The position numbers and the translations under genes are program-made. Of a stretch of DNA of 64,000 nucleotides, positions 17,206 through 25,379 are shown piece by piece. Source of the stretch: G965216695 sp965216695 (GTDB lineage Bacteria; Pseudomonadota; Gammaproteobacteria; Pseudomonadales; Azotimanducaceae); NCBI GenBank assembly GCA_965216695.1, contig OZ244212.1, positions 2,728,001 to 2,792,000 of the forward strand, in the 5' to 3' direction. The notes under the pieces were generated by a model. It searched no databases. It was given only the letters and a program-made list of their open reading frames with translations, and had not been told where the DNA came from. Position 1 is the first letter of the stretch; the number at the start of each line of letters is the position of its first letter.

Positions 17206-18240
17206 ATGGACATTACCGAGCTTCTGGCGTTCAGCGCCAAACAGGGCGCTTCCGACCTGCATCTGTCGGCGGGTCTTCCGCCGATGATTCGCGTGGACGG
17301 CGACGTACGGCGCATCAATCTTCCGCCGCTGGAGCACCGCGAGGTGCACGCGCTGATCTACGAGATCATGAACGACAAGCAGCGTAAGGATTTCGAGGAG
17401 TTTCTGGAAACGGACTTCTCGTTCGAAGTACCCGGCGTGGCGCGCTTTCGCGTCAACGCATTCAACCAGAACCGCGGTGCCGGTGCGGTGTTCCGGACCA
17501 TTCCATCCAAGGTTCTAACGATGGAAGACCTGGACATGGGCCAGGTGTTCAAGGACGTGTCGATGGTGCCCCGCGGCATGGTGCTTGTAACCGGGCCGAC
17601 CGGCTCGGGAAAGAGTACAACACTCGCGGCGATGATCGATTACATCAACGACAACCGCTACGACCACATTCTTACGATCGAAGATCCGATTGAATTCGTG
17701 CACGAAAGCAAGAAGTGCCTGGTTAACCAGCGCGAAGTGCATCGCGATACCCACGGATTCAACGAAGCGCTCAGATCGGCGCTGCGGGAGGACCCGGACA
17801 TCATCCTGGTGGGTGAGATGCGAGACCTCGAAACGATTCGACTGGCGCTCACCGCCGCAGAAACCGGCCACCTGGTGTTCGGCACGCTGCACACCACGTC
17901 CGCCGCCAAGACGATTGACCGGATCATCGACGTGTTTCCGGCCGAGGAAAAAGACATGGTGCGCTCCATGTTGTCAGAATCGCTGCAGTCGGTAATTTCG
18001 CAGACGCTGTTGAAGCGCGCGAATGGCGGTCGCGTGGCCGCACACGAGATCATGATCGGCACCCCAGCGATTCGTAACCTGATCCGCGAAGACAAGGTGG
18101 CTCAGATGTACTCGGCCATTCAGACCGGTATGGCTGTAGGCATGCAGACGCTGGACCAGTGTCTGGAAGAACTGGTCGCAAAGCGTACGGTCAGCCGCGA
18201 GGTTGCCCGCGAAAAAGCCAAGATGCCCGAAAACTTCTGA
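17206..18240 (+). CDS. pilT: Type IV pilus retraction ATPase PilT
   Basis: This 344-residue hexameric ATPase drives retraction of type IV pili and so twitching motility. Walker A is GPTGSGKST at 130-138; the Asp box, Walker B (EDPDIILVGEMRD) and His box (GHLVFGTLHT) follow, as does the C-terminal AIRNLIRE motif (usually AIRNLIRE in PilT) needed for retraction. The ATG at 17206 gives the standard start MDITELLAFSAKQGASDLHL. It is followed 34 bases later by pilU. Confidence 0.97.
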   Translation: MDITELLAFSAKQGASDLHLSAGLPPMIRVDGDVRRINLPPLEHREVHALIYEIMNDKQRKDFEEFLETDFSFEVPGVARFRVNAFNQNRGAGAVFRTIPSKVLTMEDLDMGQVFKDVSMVPRGMVLVTGPTGSGKSTTLAAMIDYINDNRYDHILTIEDPIEFVHESKKCLVNQREVHRDTHGFNEALRSALREDPDIILVGEMRDLETIRLALTAAETGHLVFGTLHTTSAAKTIDRIIDVFPAEEKDMVRSMLSESLQSVISQTLLKRANGGRVAAHEIMIGTPAIRNLIREDKVAQMYSAIQTGMAVGMQTLDQCLEELVAKRTVSREVAREKAKMPENF

Positions 18241-18274
18241 GGCATCCGTAACCCGCTCTGGAGAACGCTCGCGT

Positions 18275-19417
18275 ATGGAATTCGACAAACTGTTGAAGCT
18301 GGTTGTGGAGAAAGGTGCATCGGACCTGTTCATCACGGCCGGAAAACCGGCGATGCTGAAGATCAACGGCAAGCTGTTCGCCGCCGGCAAAAGCTCCCTG
18401 TCGCCGGAGCAGTCGCGCGATCTGGTGCTGGGCGTGATGAACCGAGACCAACAGGAACAGTTCACCCGCGACCACGAGTGTAACTTTGCGATCAATACGC
18501 GCGGCCTGGGACGCTTTCGAGTGAGTGCGTTCTATCAGCGCAACCTGATCGGTATGGTGCTGCGGCGCATCGAAGTACACATTCCACTGGTGTCCGACCT
18601 GGGACTGCCGTCGGTGATCGAAGAGCTGGCCATGACGAAGCGCGGACTGATCATCTTCGTAGGCGCCACCGGTACGGGTAAGTCGACGTCGCTTGCGGCG
18701 ATGATCGGGCACCGCAACACCGAATCGAGCGGCCACATCATCAGCGTTGAGGACCCGATCGAATTCATTCATCAGCACAAAGGATGCATCGTTACGCAAC
18801 GCGAAGTGGGCGTGGATACCGAGTCGTTCGAGGTAGCGTTGAAGAACACACTGCGTCAGGCACCGGATGTAATCATGATCGGCGAGGTGCGAACACGCGA
18901 GACGATGGAATATGCGGTTACGTTCGCAGAAACGGGTCACCTGTGCCTGTGTACGCTGCACGCCAACAACGCCAACCAGGCGCTGGACCGTATCATTCAC
19001 TTCTTCCCGAGCGACCGTCACGATCAGGTTTGGATGGACCTGTCGCTGAACCTCAAAGCCATCGTTGCGCAGCAATTGATACCAACGGTGGACGGTAACG
19101 GGCGGCGCGCGGCGGTGGAGGTGCTGATCAATACGCCTCTCGTGTCCGACCACATTCGCAAGTCGGAAGTGCATCTGTTGAAGGAACTGATGTCGAAGTC
19201 GAACGAACACGGCATGCAGACGTTCGACCAGGCGCTGTACCGGTTGTACACGGAAGGTGAAGTGTCCTACGAAACCGCACTGGCGCACGCGGACTCACCG
19301 AACGACCTGCGCCTGATGATCAAGCTGGGTGCGGAGACTCACCAGACGACGGCCGATGCGGGCGGTGGTCTGTCGCTGGAAGAGGAAGATACCGGAACCG
19401 TTACGTTCGGGATGTAG
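18275..19417 (+). CDS. pilU: Type IV pilus ATPase PilU
   Basis: This 380-residue PilT paralogue assists retraction. Walker A is GATGTGKST at 130-138, Walker B lies in APDVIMIGEVRTRETM and the His box is GHLCLCTLHA. The N-terminus MEFDKLLKLVVEKGASDLFITAGKPA is the PilU form. The last four codons and the stop lie in a 34-base sequence that recurs exactly 10 kb downstream, marking the edge of an island. Confidence 0.96.
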   Translation: MEFDKLLKLVVEKGASDLFITAGKPAMLKINGKLFAAGKSSLSPEQSRDLVLGVMNRDQQEQFTRDHECNFAINTRGLGRFRVSAFYQRNLIGMVLRRIEVHIPLVSDLGLPSVIEELAMTKRGLIIFVGATGTGKSTSLAAMIGHRNTESSGHIISVEDPIEFIHQHKGCIVTQREVGVDTESFEVALKNTLRQAPDVIMIGEVRTRETMEYAVTFAETGHLCLCTLHANNANQALDRIIHFFPSDRHDQVWMDLSLNLKAIVAQQLIPTVDGNGRRAAVEVLINTPLVSDHIRKSEVHLLKELMSKSNEHGMQTFDQALYRLYTEGEVSYETALAHADSPNDLRLMIKLGAETHQTTADAGGGLSLEEEDTGTVTFGM

Positions 19418-19439
19418 GGGCCGTCGCCGCGTGGCGGCC
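19406..19439 (+). repeat. Left 34-bp direct repeat (attL-like) over the pilU stop
   Basis: The sequence begins TTCGGGATGTAG (last pilU codons and stop) and continues with GGGGCCGTCGCCGCG and TGGCGGCC, which can fold into a GC-rich hairpin. It is identical over 34 bases to 29422-29455; the flanks differ on both sides. Confidence 0.85.
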
Positions 19440-19449
19440 AGCCAATCCA

Positions 19450-19630
19450 TGCGAACTCATCGAACGGCGCAGCTGGCCATCGAAGACCGAGGCGAAGATG
19501 GCGTTGTTCACTTACATTGAGGGCTGGTACGACCCGAGGCGTCGGCACAGCGCGCTGAAGAATCGCGCGCCCGCGTGTTTTGAATAGGAACATCGTCACC
19601 AGTTTGATGAATCGAGCACAAGAGGCGGGA
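19450..19630 (+). pseudogene. IS3-family transposase C-terminal remnant
   Basis: In the frame 19450-19587 the translation reads CELIERRSWPSKTEAK, then MALFTYIEGWYDPRRRHSAL, which is the C-terminal end of the DDE integrase domain of IS3-family OrfB (the YIExWYNxxRRHSAL signature). It then meets a TAG at 19585-19587 and continues with EHRHQFDESS-like sequence in the same frame. There is no start and no N-terminal domain, so it is a dead fragment. It lies directly inside the left boundary of the island. Confidence 0.7.
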
Positions 19631-19633
19631 TAT

Positions 19634-19678
19634 CCACCACCGGCTCTGGCGTGGCTTTAAGCGCCACACCGGTGGTGG
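19634..19678. repeat. 45-base imperfect palindrome
   Basis: CCACCACCGG at 19634-19643 pairs with CCGGTGGTGG at 19669-19678, with 14 of 15 bases matching if the flanks are included, and an inner TGGCG / CGCCA stem. It may be an IS terminus or a transcription terminator; no poly-T follows. The DNA from 19679 to 19863 holds nothing else that I recognise. Confidence 0.6.
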
Positions 19679-19863
19679 AAATCCCTCATTCAAGGGCCAA
19701 GGGAAACATCAAAACCCCAAGCCAAAGACTGTCCGTGGAAAGGGGTTAAGTCCAAGTCCACATAGATCCTTGGCGCCAAATACCAATACCTTGGCACGTT
19801 CGGCAACTAAACTGGGACGAGGTTGCGACTACATTTATCTCTCAAGCCAAGTAAGGGGTATCT

Positions 19864-20421
19864 GTGGTTTTGCAAACACTGGATAGCATACTTGAGGTAG
19901 GAATCGGAATCGCGGGCTTCTCCGGTGTAGTAATTGCCTTTGGGCGCGGTGATTGGTCTGCCCGGGCTATGCATTTGCTGCCCACTCTTTTGGACATATC
20001 GTTCGTAGTCATTGTGCTTTCGTTCGTGCCAATGGTTTTGCTTTCGACCAACATCGCATCCGCCCTAATTTGGCAGATTGCTTCAGGCCTGACGGCGATG
20101 TACATCGCGATGGTCATCCCTTACCGCTCGCTGCGATTGAAACAACTGCACCTCGATCCCTCGAAAAGGGGCCGCCAGCTGGGCTTGTTGATTAACGCGG
20201 CCGTGTTTGCGCTATCGCTCGCGAACGTGTTTTGGCTACAGAGCGAATGGCCTCACTTAGTATCGCTGGTCACGATGCTCGTCCTGGCATTTGGCGTATT
20301 CAGCTTTCTTGTCAGTGAAGTTTTGACCCAAAACCAATGGTCGCAGATCAGAATGACACGGCCATCTATGCGAGTTGACTCCGTCGATAATCCGCGGGAG
20401 TCGAACCGGTCCAACGCCTAA
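19864..20421 (+). CDS. Multi-spanning membrane protein of unknown function
   Basis: This 185-residue protein has about five hydrophobic segments (roughly 8-25, 45-65, 70-85, 108-125, 132-152) with short polar loops and a polar Arg/Ser/Asn tail. It starts at a GTG; the ribosome-binding region AAGTAAGGGG lies just upstream. No motif tells its function. Its 3' end overlaps the convergent AraC-type gene by 56 bases. Codon use is less GC-rich than in the pil genes. Confidence 0.65.
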   Translation: MVLQTLDSILEVGIGIAGFSGVVIAFGRGDWSARAMHLLPTLLDISFVVIVLSFVPMVLLSTNIASALIWQIASGLTAMYIAMVIPYRSLRLKQLHLDPSKRGRQLGLLINAAVFALSLANVFWLQSEWPHLVSLVTMLVLAFGVFSFLVSEVLTQNQWSQIRMTRPSMRVDSVDNPRESNRSNA

Positions 20422-21424
20422 ATGCCCGATAAAAGGTGCTAGGCTCGGAAAACCCAACAAGGTAGGCAGCTTCACTGATTGCCACATGGCGATCGCGAAG
20501 ATACTCCAGCGCGGCGGCTCGGCGAACGTCATCTAGGACCGCCCCAAACGCAGCATCCTCCTTTTCCAACCGGCGTTGAACCGTCCTAGGAGATAAGTGC
20601 AACTGGTCTGCAATTCCGTCAAGTGTTGGATGGCCTTCTTGGAGTGCGTCCATAATCTTCGCTCGAACTTCGTCTACGAAAGTATCGGCCTTCGGCAGTT
20701 CGCCAAGGACGCGCTCAGCAGTGCTTGCCAGATATTTCCTCAATTTAGGGTCGGAGCGCACGACAGGTAGTTGGAGTAAATTCGACGAGAAAATTATCGC
20801 AGTTCGATCGGCGTTATTGCGAACTGGCGCGTTGAAGAAGGACTGATAGAGTGCGCGATCCGATTCCGACCCTTGAATCAATACCAAGGTGGGATTCCAT
20901 CGCTCCGCAGTAATGTGCCGACCTTTCGCGAGACTATATGCCAGGTATCCTTCCAAGAGGCCGGGCAGCATTTGCACTGCTTCATCGGGGTAGACACAGC
21001 CAAGCTCCACTTCGTCATCTCTTTGGGTTAGGACATATGGTGCGCCGCCGTCAAAACCAATGCGGCGATACCTAACCCAGGCTTCATACGCCTCGCCGAG
21101 TGTCGAAGAACTCGCGAGCACGTAACCAAGCAAGAAATGCTCGGATGATGCCATCGCTTCTGCTAAGCGGATTCCAGCGGTCTCGCCACGCTGTGCCCGG
21201 ACCCATAGTCCAAATTCCACGACCCGTTCGAATGGGACTCTGCCTTCATCGTCGTCTATAAGCGCTGGCGTCAGGCTGGTTTGGGCATATAGATCCGGCG
21301 GTGACAGCCCAATGGACTCCAGGCTGCAAACCATTCCTTTGAAGACCTCTGTCGCAATCGTTCTCGCTGCCACGGCGTCCTCCAGAGACCCTCTTTGTAT
21401 ATCGCAATCTGTCGGGATTTCCAA
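20366..21424 (-). CDS. AraC-family transcriptional regulator (arabinose-binding-like N-domain)
   Basis: This 352-residue regulator has a ligand-sensing N-terminal domain of the OruR/ArgR-like AraC group (residues about 25-230) and a C-terminal double helix-turn-helix: TLDGIADQLHLSPRTVQRRLEKE and ISEAAYLVGFSEPSTFYRAFRRWTG, the latter ending in the canonical GSTPADYR. It is divergent from the 21.5-kb lipoprotein operon, 77 bases away, and is the likely regulator of that operon and of the RND pump behind it. The inducer is unknown. Confidence 0.92.
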   Translation of the reverse strand: MEIPTDCDIQRGSLEDAVAARTIATEVFKGMVCSLESIGLSPPDLYAQTSLTPALIDDDEGRVPFERVVEFGLWVRAQRGETAGIRLAEAMASSEHFLLGYVLASSSTLGEAYEAWVRYRRIGFDGGAPYVLTQRDDEVELGCVYPDEAVQMLPGLLEGYLAYSLAKGRHITAERWNPTLVLIQGSESDRALYQSFFNAPVRNNADRTAIIFSSNLLQLPVVRSDPKLRKYLASTAERVLGELPKADTFVDEVRAKIMDALQEGHPTLDGIADQLHLSPRTVQRRLEKEDAAFGAVLDDVRRAAALEYLRDRHVAISEAAYLVGFSEPSTFYRAFRRWTGSTPADYRRSQLA

Positions 21425-21501
21425 TGCAAGTGTCGGGCCGGGTCAATGCCCGCGCCACGCGCGCACCTTAGAGTAACTGTCAACAATAGAGGAGAAACAC
21501 A

Positions 21502-22029
21502 ATGAACCGACCGGTTCTTTTCCTTGCCGCAATAGCAATGATGACGGGTTGCTCCACCATTACGACGCAGTCATCTAGCGACCCTACCGCCAATATAGCA
21601 GCTTTCCAAACGTACAAACTCGAGTCGAAGTCGAGTCTGCCCCCACACCTGTCCCGGTCAATCGAACAGGCGCTTCAAGAAAGCTTGTCCGCTACCGGAC
21701 TGGCCGCGAGCGAGAATCCCGATCTGTTGGTGAACTATTACACGGTCGTCCACGACGAACTGCAAGTGACTGAAGCAGCGGTGCCAACACTTGTGACGTT
21801 TCGTCGCGGCTACACAGTGTGGAACACGTATGAGGCCGACGTAAGGCAAATCACCGAAGGCATGTTGCTTGTCGACGTCGTCGATCTCGATTCGAACAAA
21901 CTCGTTTGGGAAGGTAGCGCACACGGCGTCGTATCGCGCGGCAATGTGGACCGCAACAAAAAGAAGATTACGCAAGCTGTGGCGAAAATGTTCGCGTCCT
22001 TTCCCAACGAATCGCGTGAGGTGAAGTAG
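21502..22029 (+). CDS. DUF4136-like lipoprotein
   Basis: This 175-residue protein has a lipoprotein signal peptide with the lipobox MTGC (Cys16-17 region) and a mature domain with ASENPDLLVNYYTVV and the late segment GMLLVDVVDLDSNKLVWEGSAHGVVS, the signature of DUF4136 proteins. The function of these outer-membrane-associated lipoproteins is unknown. The ribosome-binding site GAGGAG lies 8 bases before the ATG. First gene of an apparent operon with tight spacing (2 bases to the next gene). Confidence 0.85.
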   Translation: MNRPVLFLAAIAMMTGCSTITTQSSSDPTANIAAFQTYKLESKSSLPPHLSRSIEQALQESLSATGLAASENPDLLVNYYTVVHDELQVTEAAVPTLVTFRRGYTVWNTYEADVRQITEGMLLVDVVDLDSNKLVWEGSAHGVVSRGNVDRNKKKITQAVAKMFASFPNESREVK

Positions 22030-22031
22030 TC

Positions 22032-22574
22032 ATGTCCGGTCGAGTCCTCACCTTAATCGCTTTGCTCGCAGTCCTAACGGGATGCGCGGCCGCCGCAATT
22101 GGCGGCGGGACCTACGCGGTCAAGTCTTCGCAACGCGATGACCTTCGGCCTTCGGCAGAGTCCGGTGACGCTGAAGCCCAGTACCAGTTGGGAAAGTCCT
22201 GGTGCTGTATGGGGCCTGGTTTCGATACCCAGACTGCGACCGAGTGGTTGTGCAAAGCAGCCTCGCAGGGCCACGAGCAGGCCCTCTACGAACTCGGCCG
22301 GATTTACGACGGAGAAATCTCGAGAACCCCTGCACCGGGACAGAAAGTGCTACGCCTTGCGACCGCAAAGCGAAGTGCAGCACACGCCCTAGCGTTCTAC
22401 AGACTCGCCGCTACGCACGGGAACACCAACGCCGAAACGAAACAAGAGGAATTGGCGCAACGACTGGAAGCACCCGAACGTGAACGTGCGAAAGCCATTT
22501 CATCCGACTTCAGTTCTTCGTGTACCTACGACGATGTGTTCAGTACCCCACCTACCACGGAGCAACAATCATGA
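22032..22574 (+). CDS. Sel1-repeat lipoprotein
   Basis: This 180-residue protein has a lipobox (VLTGC near residue 18) and then one or two Sel1-like repeats: SAESGDAEAQYQLGKSW and AASQGHEQALYELGRIYDGE, with a third degenerate unit ALAFYRLAATHGNTNA. Sel1 repeats are protein-interaction surfaces. It overlaps the next gene by four bases (ATGA). Role unknown; probably anchored in the outer membrane. Confidence 0.8.
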   Translation: MSGRVLTLIALLAVLTGCAAAAIGGGTYAVKSSQRDDLRPSAESGDAEAQYQLGKSWCCMGPGFDTQTATEWLCKAASQGHEQALYELGRIYDGEISRTPAPGQKVLRLATAKRSAAHALAFYRLAATHGNTNAETKQEELAQRLEAPERERAKAISSDFSSSCTYDDVFSTPPTTEQQS

Positions 22575-23218
22575 ACAAACTTAGATTGATTCTGCTGACG
22601 GTCACCCTAAGTTCGTTGATCGGCGGGGGCCAGTCTTGGGCGCGTTCGCCAAGAATCGATACAGGCCTTGACGCGGAGCCGACTGTTGATGGGCTCTACC
22701 CCGTTAAAAAAACTCGGATCGACAAAGCATTCGCCAAACCAGATCTTGATCTCTCTTCATACACCAAGGTGATGATCGCGCCAGTATCGATCGCCTACCG
22801 AAAAGACAGTTTTGAGCTGACCGACACACAGATGCATCGCATGAACGAATACTTCTGGCGAGCCTTGGATGATGCGCTCGTTGATCATGGCTACGAGGTC
22901 GTCGCTGAAGCCGGCTCCGACGTCGTACAAATCGTCGCGCGCATCGTCGATCTGGATATCAACGTGCCGACCGAACCGCGCGTGGGACGGACCACGTACT
23001 TCACGGCATCATCGGGATCAATGACTTTGATTGGAGAGTTGCGCGACTCCTCAAGCGGAGAAGTCTTGGTTCGCTTTGCTGACCGTCAGCAACCACGATC
23101 CCATTGGGAGAGAAGCACCACGGTAAGTAACTGGGGCGAGGTACGCCGAGCCTTCAAGTTTTGGGCAAATATTCTCCAGGATCGTTTGGACTACTTCCAC
23201 GCTAGCAACCCGCAATGA
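22571..23218 (+). CDS. DUF3313-like exported protein
   Basis: This 215-residue protein has a signal peptide ending near SWA (residues 1-25) and a domain with LDLSSYTKVMIAPVSIAYRK, the YFWRALDDALVDHGYEVV segment and a long beta-rich C-terminal half ending WANILQDRLDYFHAS. This resembles DUF3313 family proteins, which are usually lipoproteins; here there is no lipobox cysteine. The ATG at 22571 is chosen because it overlaps the previous stop and starts the signal peptide. Function unknown. Confidence 0.75.
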   Translation: MNKLRLILLTVTLSSLIGGGQSWARSPRIDTGLDAEPTVDGLYPVKKTRIDKAFAKPDLDLSSYTKVMIAPVSIAYRKDSFELTDTQMHRMNEYFWRALDDALVDHGYEVVAEAGSDVVQIVARIVDLDINVPTEPRVGRTTYFTASSGSMTLIGELRDSSSGEVLVRFADRQQPRSHWERSTTVSNWGEVRRAFKFWANILQDRLDYFHASNPQ

Positions 23219-23835
23219 GCAGAGACAAAGGATTGGCCATGAATTTGCTTCCAATCTTGCTGTTGCTGCTTACGACGGGAAGCGTCGGAGCCAACGAACC
23301 AGTTCAACTGAATTTTGCAGTCGTCGCGCTGGTTAAGGAATCGTCGATTCGCGCCGCATTTGAGGATGCGCTGGTCCATGAATTGCAGAAAGCAAAGTTT
23401 GGCGGCGCGCGGGTGAGTCATACGCATGTGGAGTTGTCAGGGTCAACCGTATCACGTAATAGCCTCATGGCGAGCCTGGAGCAACTTAATCTACATGGTG
23501 CTCTAGTGATACGTCCGCTCGCTGTTGGTCCGAATGCAGAGCGTGAGACTTTAGGGAAAGTATCACAGCCGATAGCGGAATCCATCACCGATTTTCTCGC
23601 GACCACAGACCGAGACCCAAAGTGGTCAGCAGCAGTGCAGGTTGGAGCGTTTCTCGTGACCGACGAAGAGTTTGGCGATGGCGAGCCGCTGCTGTTTTGG
23701 CGCGGGGTGTCTTGGACCGATGACGGGCCGGATCGAGGACGCGCGATCCAGCGCCTAGCCGAAGTTATCGCATCAAATGCGAGTCAAGCGCGGGCTAAAT
23801 TTCGCCTAGCCCAGAGTCAACGTGGAGATGAATGA
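23215..23835 (+). CDS. Exported protein of unknown function
   Basis: This 206-residue protein has a signal peptide (MNLLPILLLLLTTGSVGA, starting at either the ATG at 23215, coupled to the previous stop, or the ATG at 23239 that follows a better leader). The mature part has alpha/beta character with HLxHGALVIRPL-like hydrophobic strands. I do not recognise a family. The arrangement suggests that it works with the preceding envelope proteins. Confidence 0.65.
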   Translation: MSRDKGLAMNLLPILLLLLTTGSVGANEPVQLNFAVVALVKESSIRAAFEDALVHELQKAKFGGARVSHTHVELSGSTVSRNSLMASLEQLNLHGALVIRPLAVGPNAERETLGKVSQPIAESITDFLATTDRDPKWSAAVQVGAFLVTDEEFGDGEPLLFWRGVSWTDDGPDRGRAIQRLAEVIASNASQARAKFRLAQSQRGDE

Positions 23836-24234
23836 TGCTCGCCTATCGGTTGATAATAATTGTCTTCGTCGGATCGATGTTACGCGCCTGGTCGCCAAGC
23901 TTGAGTAGTGCGCCAGGTGAGCGGTTTCGCGAAGCTGCCGAAAAACGACCCGGACGCGATGGAGTGCGCAAGCCCCGAATGAAAGAGGATCGGTGGCGCG
24001 GATGCCGCTTCCCATGCTCAGTCGAGCGCTGTGAGCCACGGTCTCTTAATCTATCCGAAAGAGCACCAAGACCAGGCCACACAAGACCGCGACCGCTGCG
24101 AATGCCACGTTTGGGCGATGGAGCAATCGGAATTTGATCCGACTCGCATTGAACCGCTTGCGGACTCCGAACGTGTAGCGTACCGACCAGCGGTCACGCT
24201 CTGCTTAGAAGCGCGCGGCTATTCTGTTGGCTGA
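23832..24234 (+). pseudogene. Frameshifted or decayed small membrane-protein gene
   Basis: An ATG at 23832 opens a frame with a hydrophobic start (LAYRLIIIVFVGSML) that degenerates into Arg/Pro-rich sequence to 24137. In a different frame, 23983-24234 encodes SHGLLIYPKEHQDQ and RDRCECHVWAMEQSEFDPT, which is the conserved C-terminal core of a family of small exported proteins (a YP...Q..QQ..RDRxECHxWAxxQxGFDP pattern) often preceded by glycine zippers. The two pieces fit one gene that has suffered a frameshift; a sequencing error cannot be excluded. Confidence 0.55.
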
Positions 24235-24272
24235 ACGGAATCGATGAGAGAAAGTTAATTAAGAGGTGCTGC

Positions 24273-25379
24273 ATGTTCAAATCGCCAATACGCCAGATTA
24301 GATGCTTCCTGCTACCGCTGATCGCGCTAGTTTTCATTGGTTGTGGAGAAGACGCGCCCGTTGCTCCTGATACACCCCGCACGATTAAGACAGTACAGAT
24401 AGGAGAGTTAGCGGGCGAGCAAGTTCGTGTCATTGCAGGAACCACCGAAGCAGACGTCGTGACTGAACTCGCCTTCGAGGTGGGCGGTCGGCTCATCAGC
24501 TTTGATATTGGGCTCGGTGAGTCGGTGACCGCGGGCGACGAGATTGGAGTGATCGATAAAGAACCCTATAGCTTGCGCGTCATTTCTGCTCGCGGGCAGC
24601 TGGACCAAGCTCAAGCGCGCGTAATCGAAGTTGAGAGCCAGTTCGAGCGTATCGAGGACATCTACAAGAAGGGTCACGTGAGTAAGGCCGAGTTCGATAG
24701 TGCTCTCGCCAATCTCGAATCTGCCCGCGCTAGCGTACGCATCGCCCAAACGCAGCTCGAGCTAGCGCAACGCGATCTCGTGCGAGCCGAGCTTGTTTCG
24801 CCCATTGACGGCACCATCACCAGCAAATACGTGGAGACATTCACAGACGTCAAACCAGGCCAAGCGGTTGTTCAGATCAGTGCGCTAGGCCGGCTCAAGG
24901 TAAATGTGAGCGTTCCAGAAACCCTGTTGCGGGATCTCGCAGTGGGTGATGCTGTGGCTGTTGGCTTCCCAGATCGCGAAGATGGAATGACACCTGGAAA
25001 GATCACCGAGATCGGCGCTCGAGCAGCAAACACCAATACCTTTCCAGTGGTCGTCATGCTCGACCGCCCAGTCCGAGACCTTCCCGCGGGAGCGGCAGCC
25101 GAGGTCACTTTCTCTTTTGCGACCGGCGCAACGGGGAACGCGTTTATGTTGCCAATGACGGCTGTTCTGCCTAGCGGCCAGAACCGCGTAGGTACAGTGT
25201 TTGTATTCGATCAGGCTACTCAGCAGGTTCGGGCGCGTTCAATATCCATCCTCAATGTCCAAGGCAATCGATTGGAAGTCTCAGGAGATATTGCACCGGG
25301 TGACATTGTCGCGGCCGCTGGGGTGCCATTCCTACACGACGGTATGGAGGTTCGTCTGTTGCCAGGGGCGGCAGAGTGA
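24273..25379 (+). CDS. RND efflux periplasmic adaptor subunit (lipoprotein)
   Basis: This 368-residue membrane-fusion protein links an inner-membrane RND permease to an outer-membrane channel. A lipobox FIGC (Cys near 24) follows the signal. The barrel-sandwich and hairpin are evident: ELAFEVGGRLISFDIGLGESVTAGD, a coiled-coil hairpin about 105-170 (QLDQAQARVIEVESQFERIEDIYKKG), then AELVSPIDGTITSKYVE. No outer-membrane TolC-type gene is nearby. It overlaps the permease gene by four bases (GTGA). Confidence 0.93.
   Translation: MFKSPIRQIRCFLLPLIALVFIGCGEDAPVAPDTPRTIKTVQIGELAGEQVRVIAGTTEADVVTELAFEVGGRLISFDIGLGESVTAGDEIGVIDKEPYSLRVISARGQLDQAQARVIEVESQFERIEDIYKKGHVSKAEFDSALANLESARASVRIAQTQLELAQRDLVRAELVSPIDGTITSKYVETFTDVKPGQAVVQISALGRLKVNVSVPETLLRDLAVGDAVAVGFPDREDGMTPGKITEIGARAANTNTFPVVVMLDRPVRDLPAGAAAEVTFSFATGATGNAFMLPMTAVLPSGQNRVGTVFVFDQATQQVRARSISILNVQGNRLEVSGDIAPGDIVAAAGVPFLHDGMEVRLLPGAAE

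Noticed and set aside
18191..19288. Long antisense open frame opposite pilU
   Set aside because: pilU on the plus strand has clear conserved motifs throughout; the antisense product is low-complexity and unlike any protein.
20395..20415. A GGTTCGACTCC-like T-arm sequence on the minus strand, as in tRNA genes
   Set aside because: It encodes the conserved WTGSTPADY end of the AraC regulator and no acceptor or anticodon stem can be built around it. tRNA attachment for the island was therefore also dismissed.
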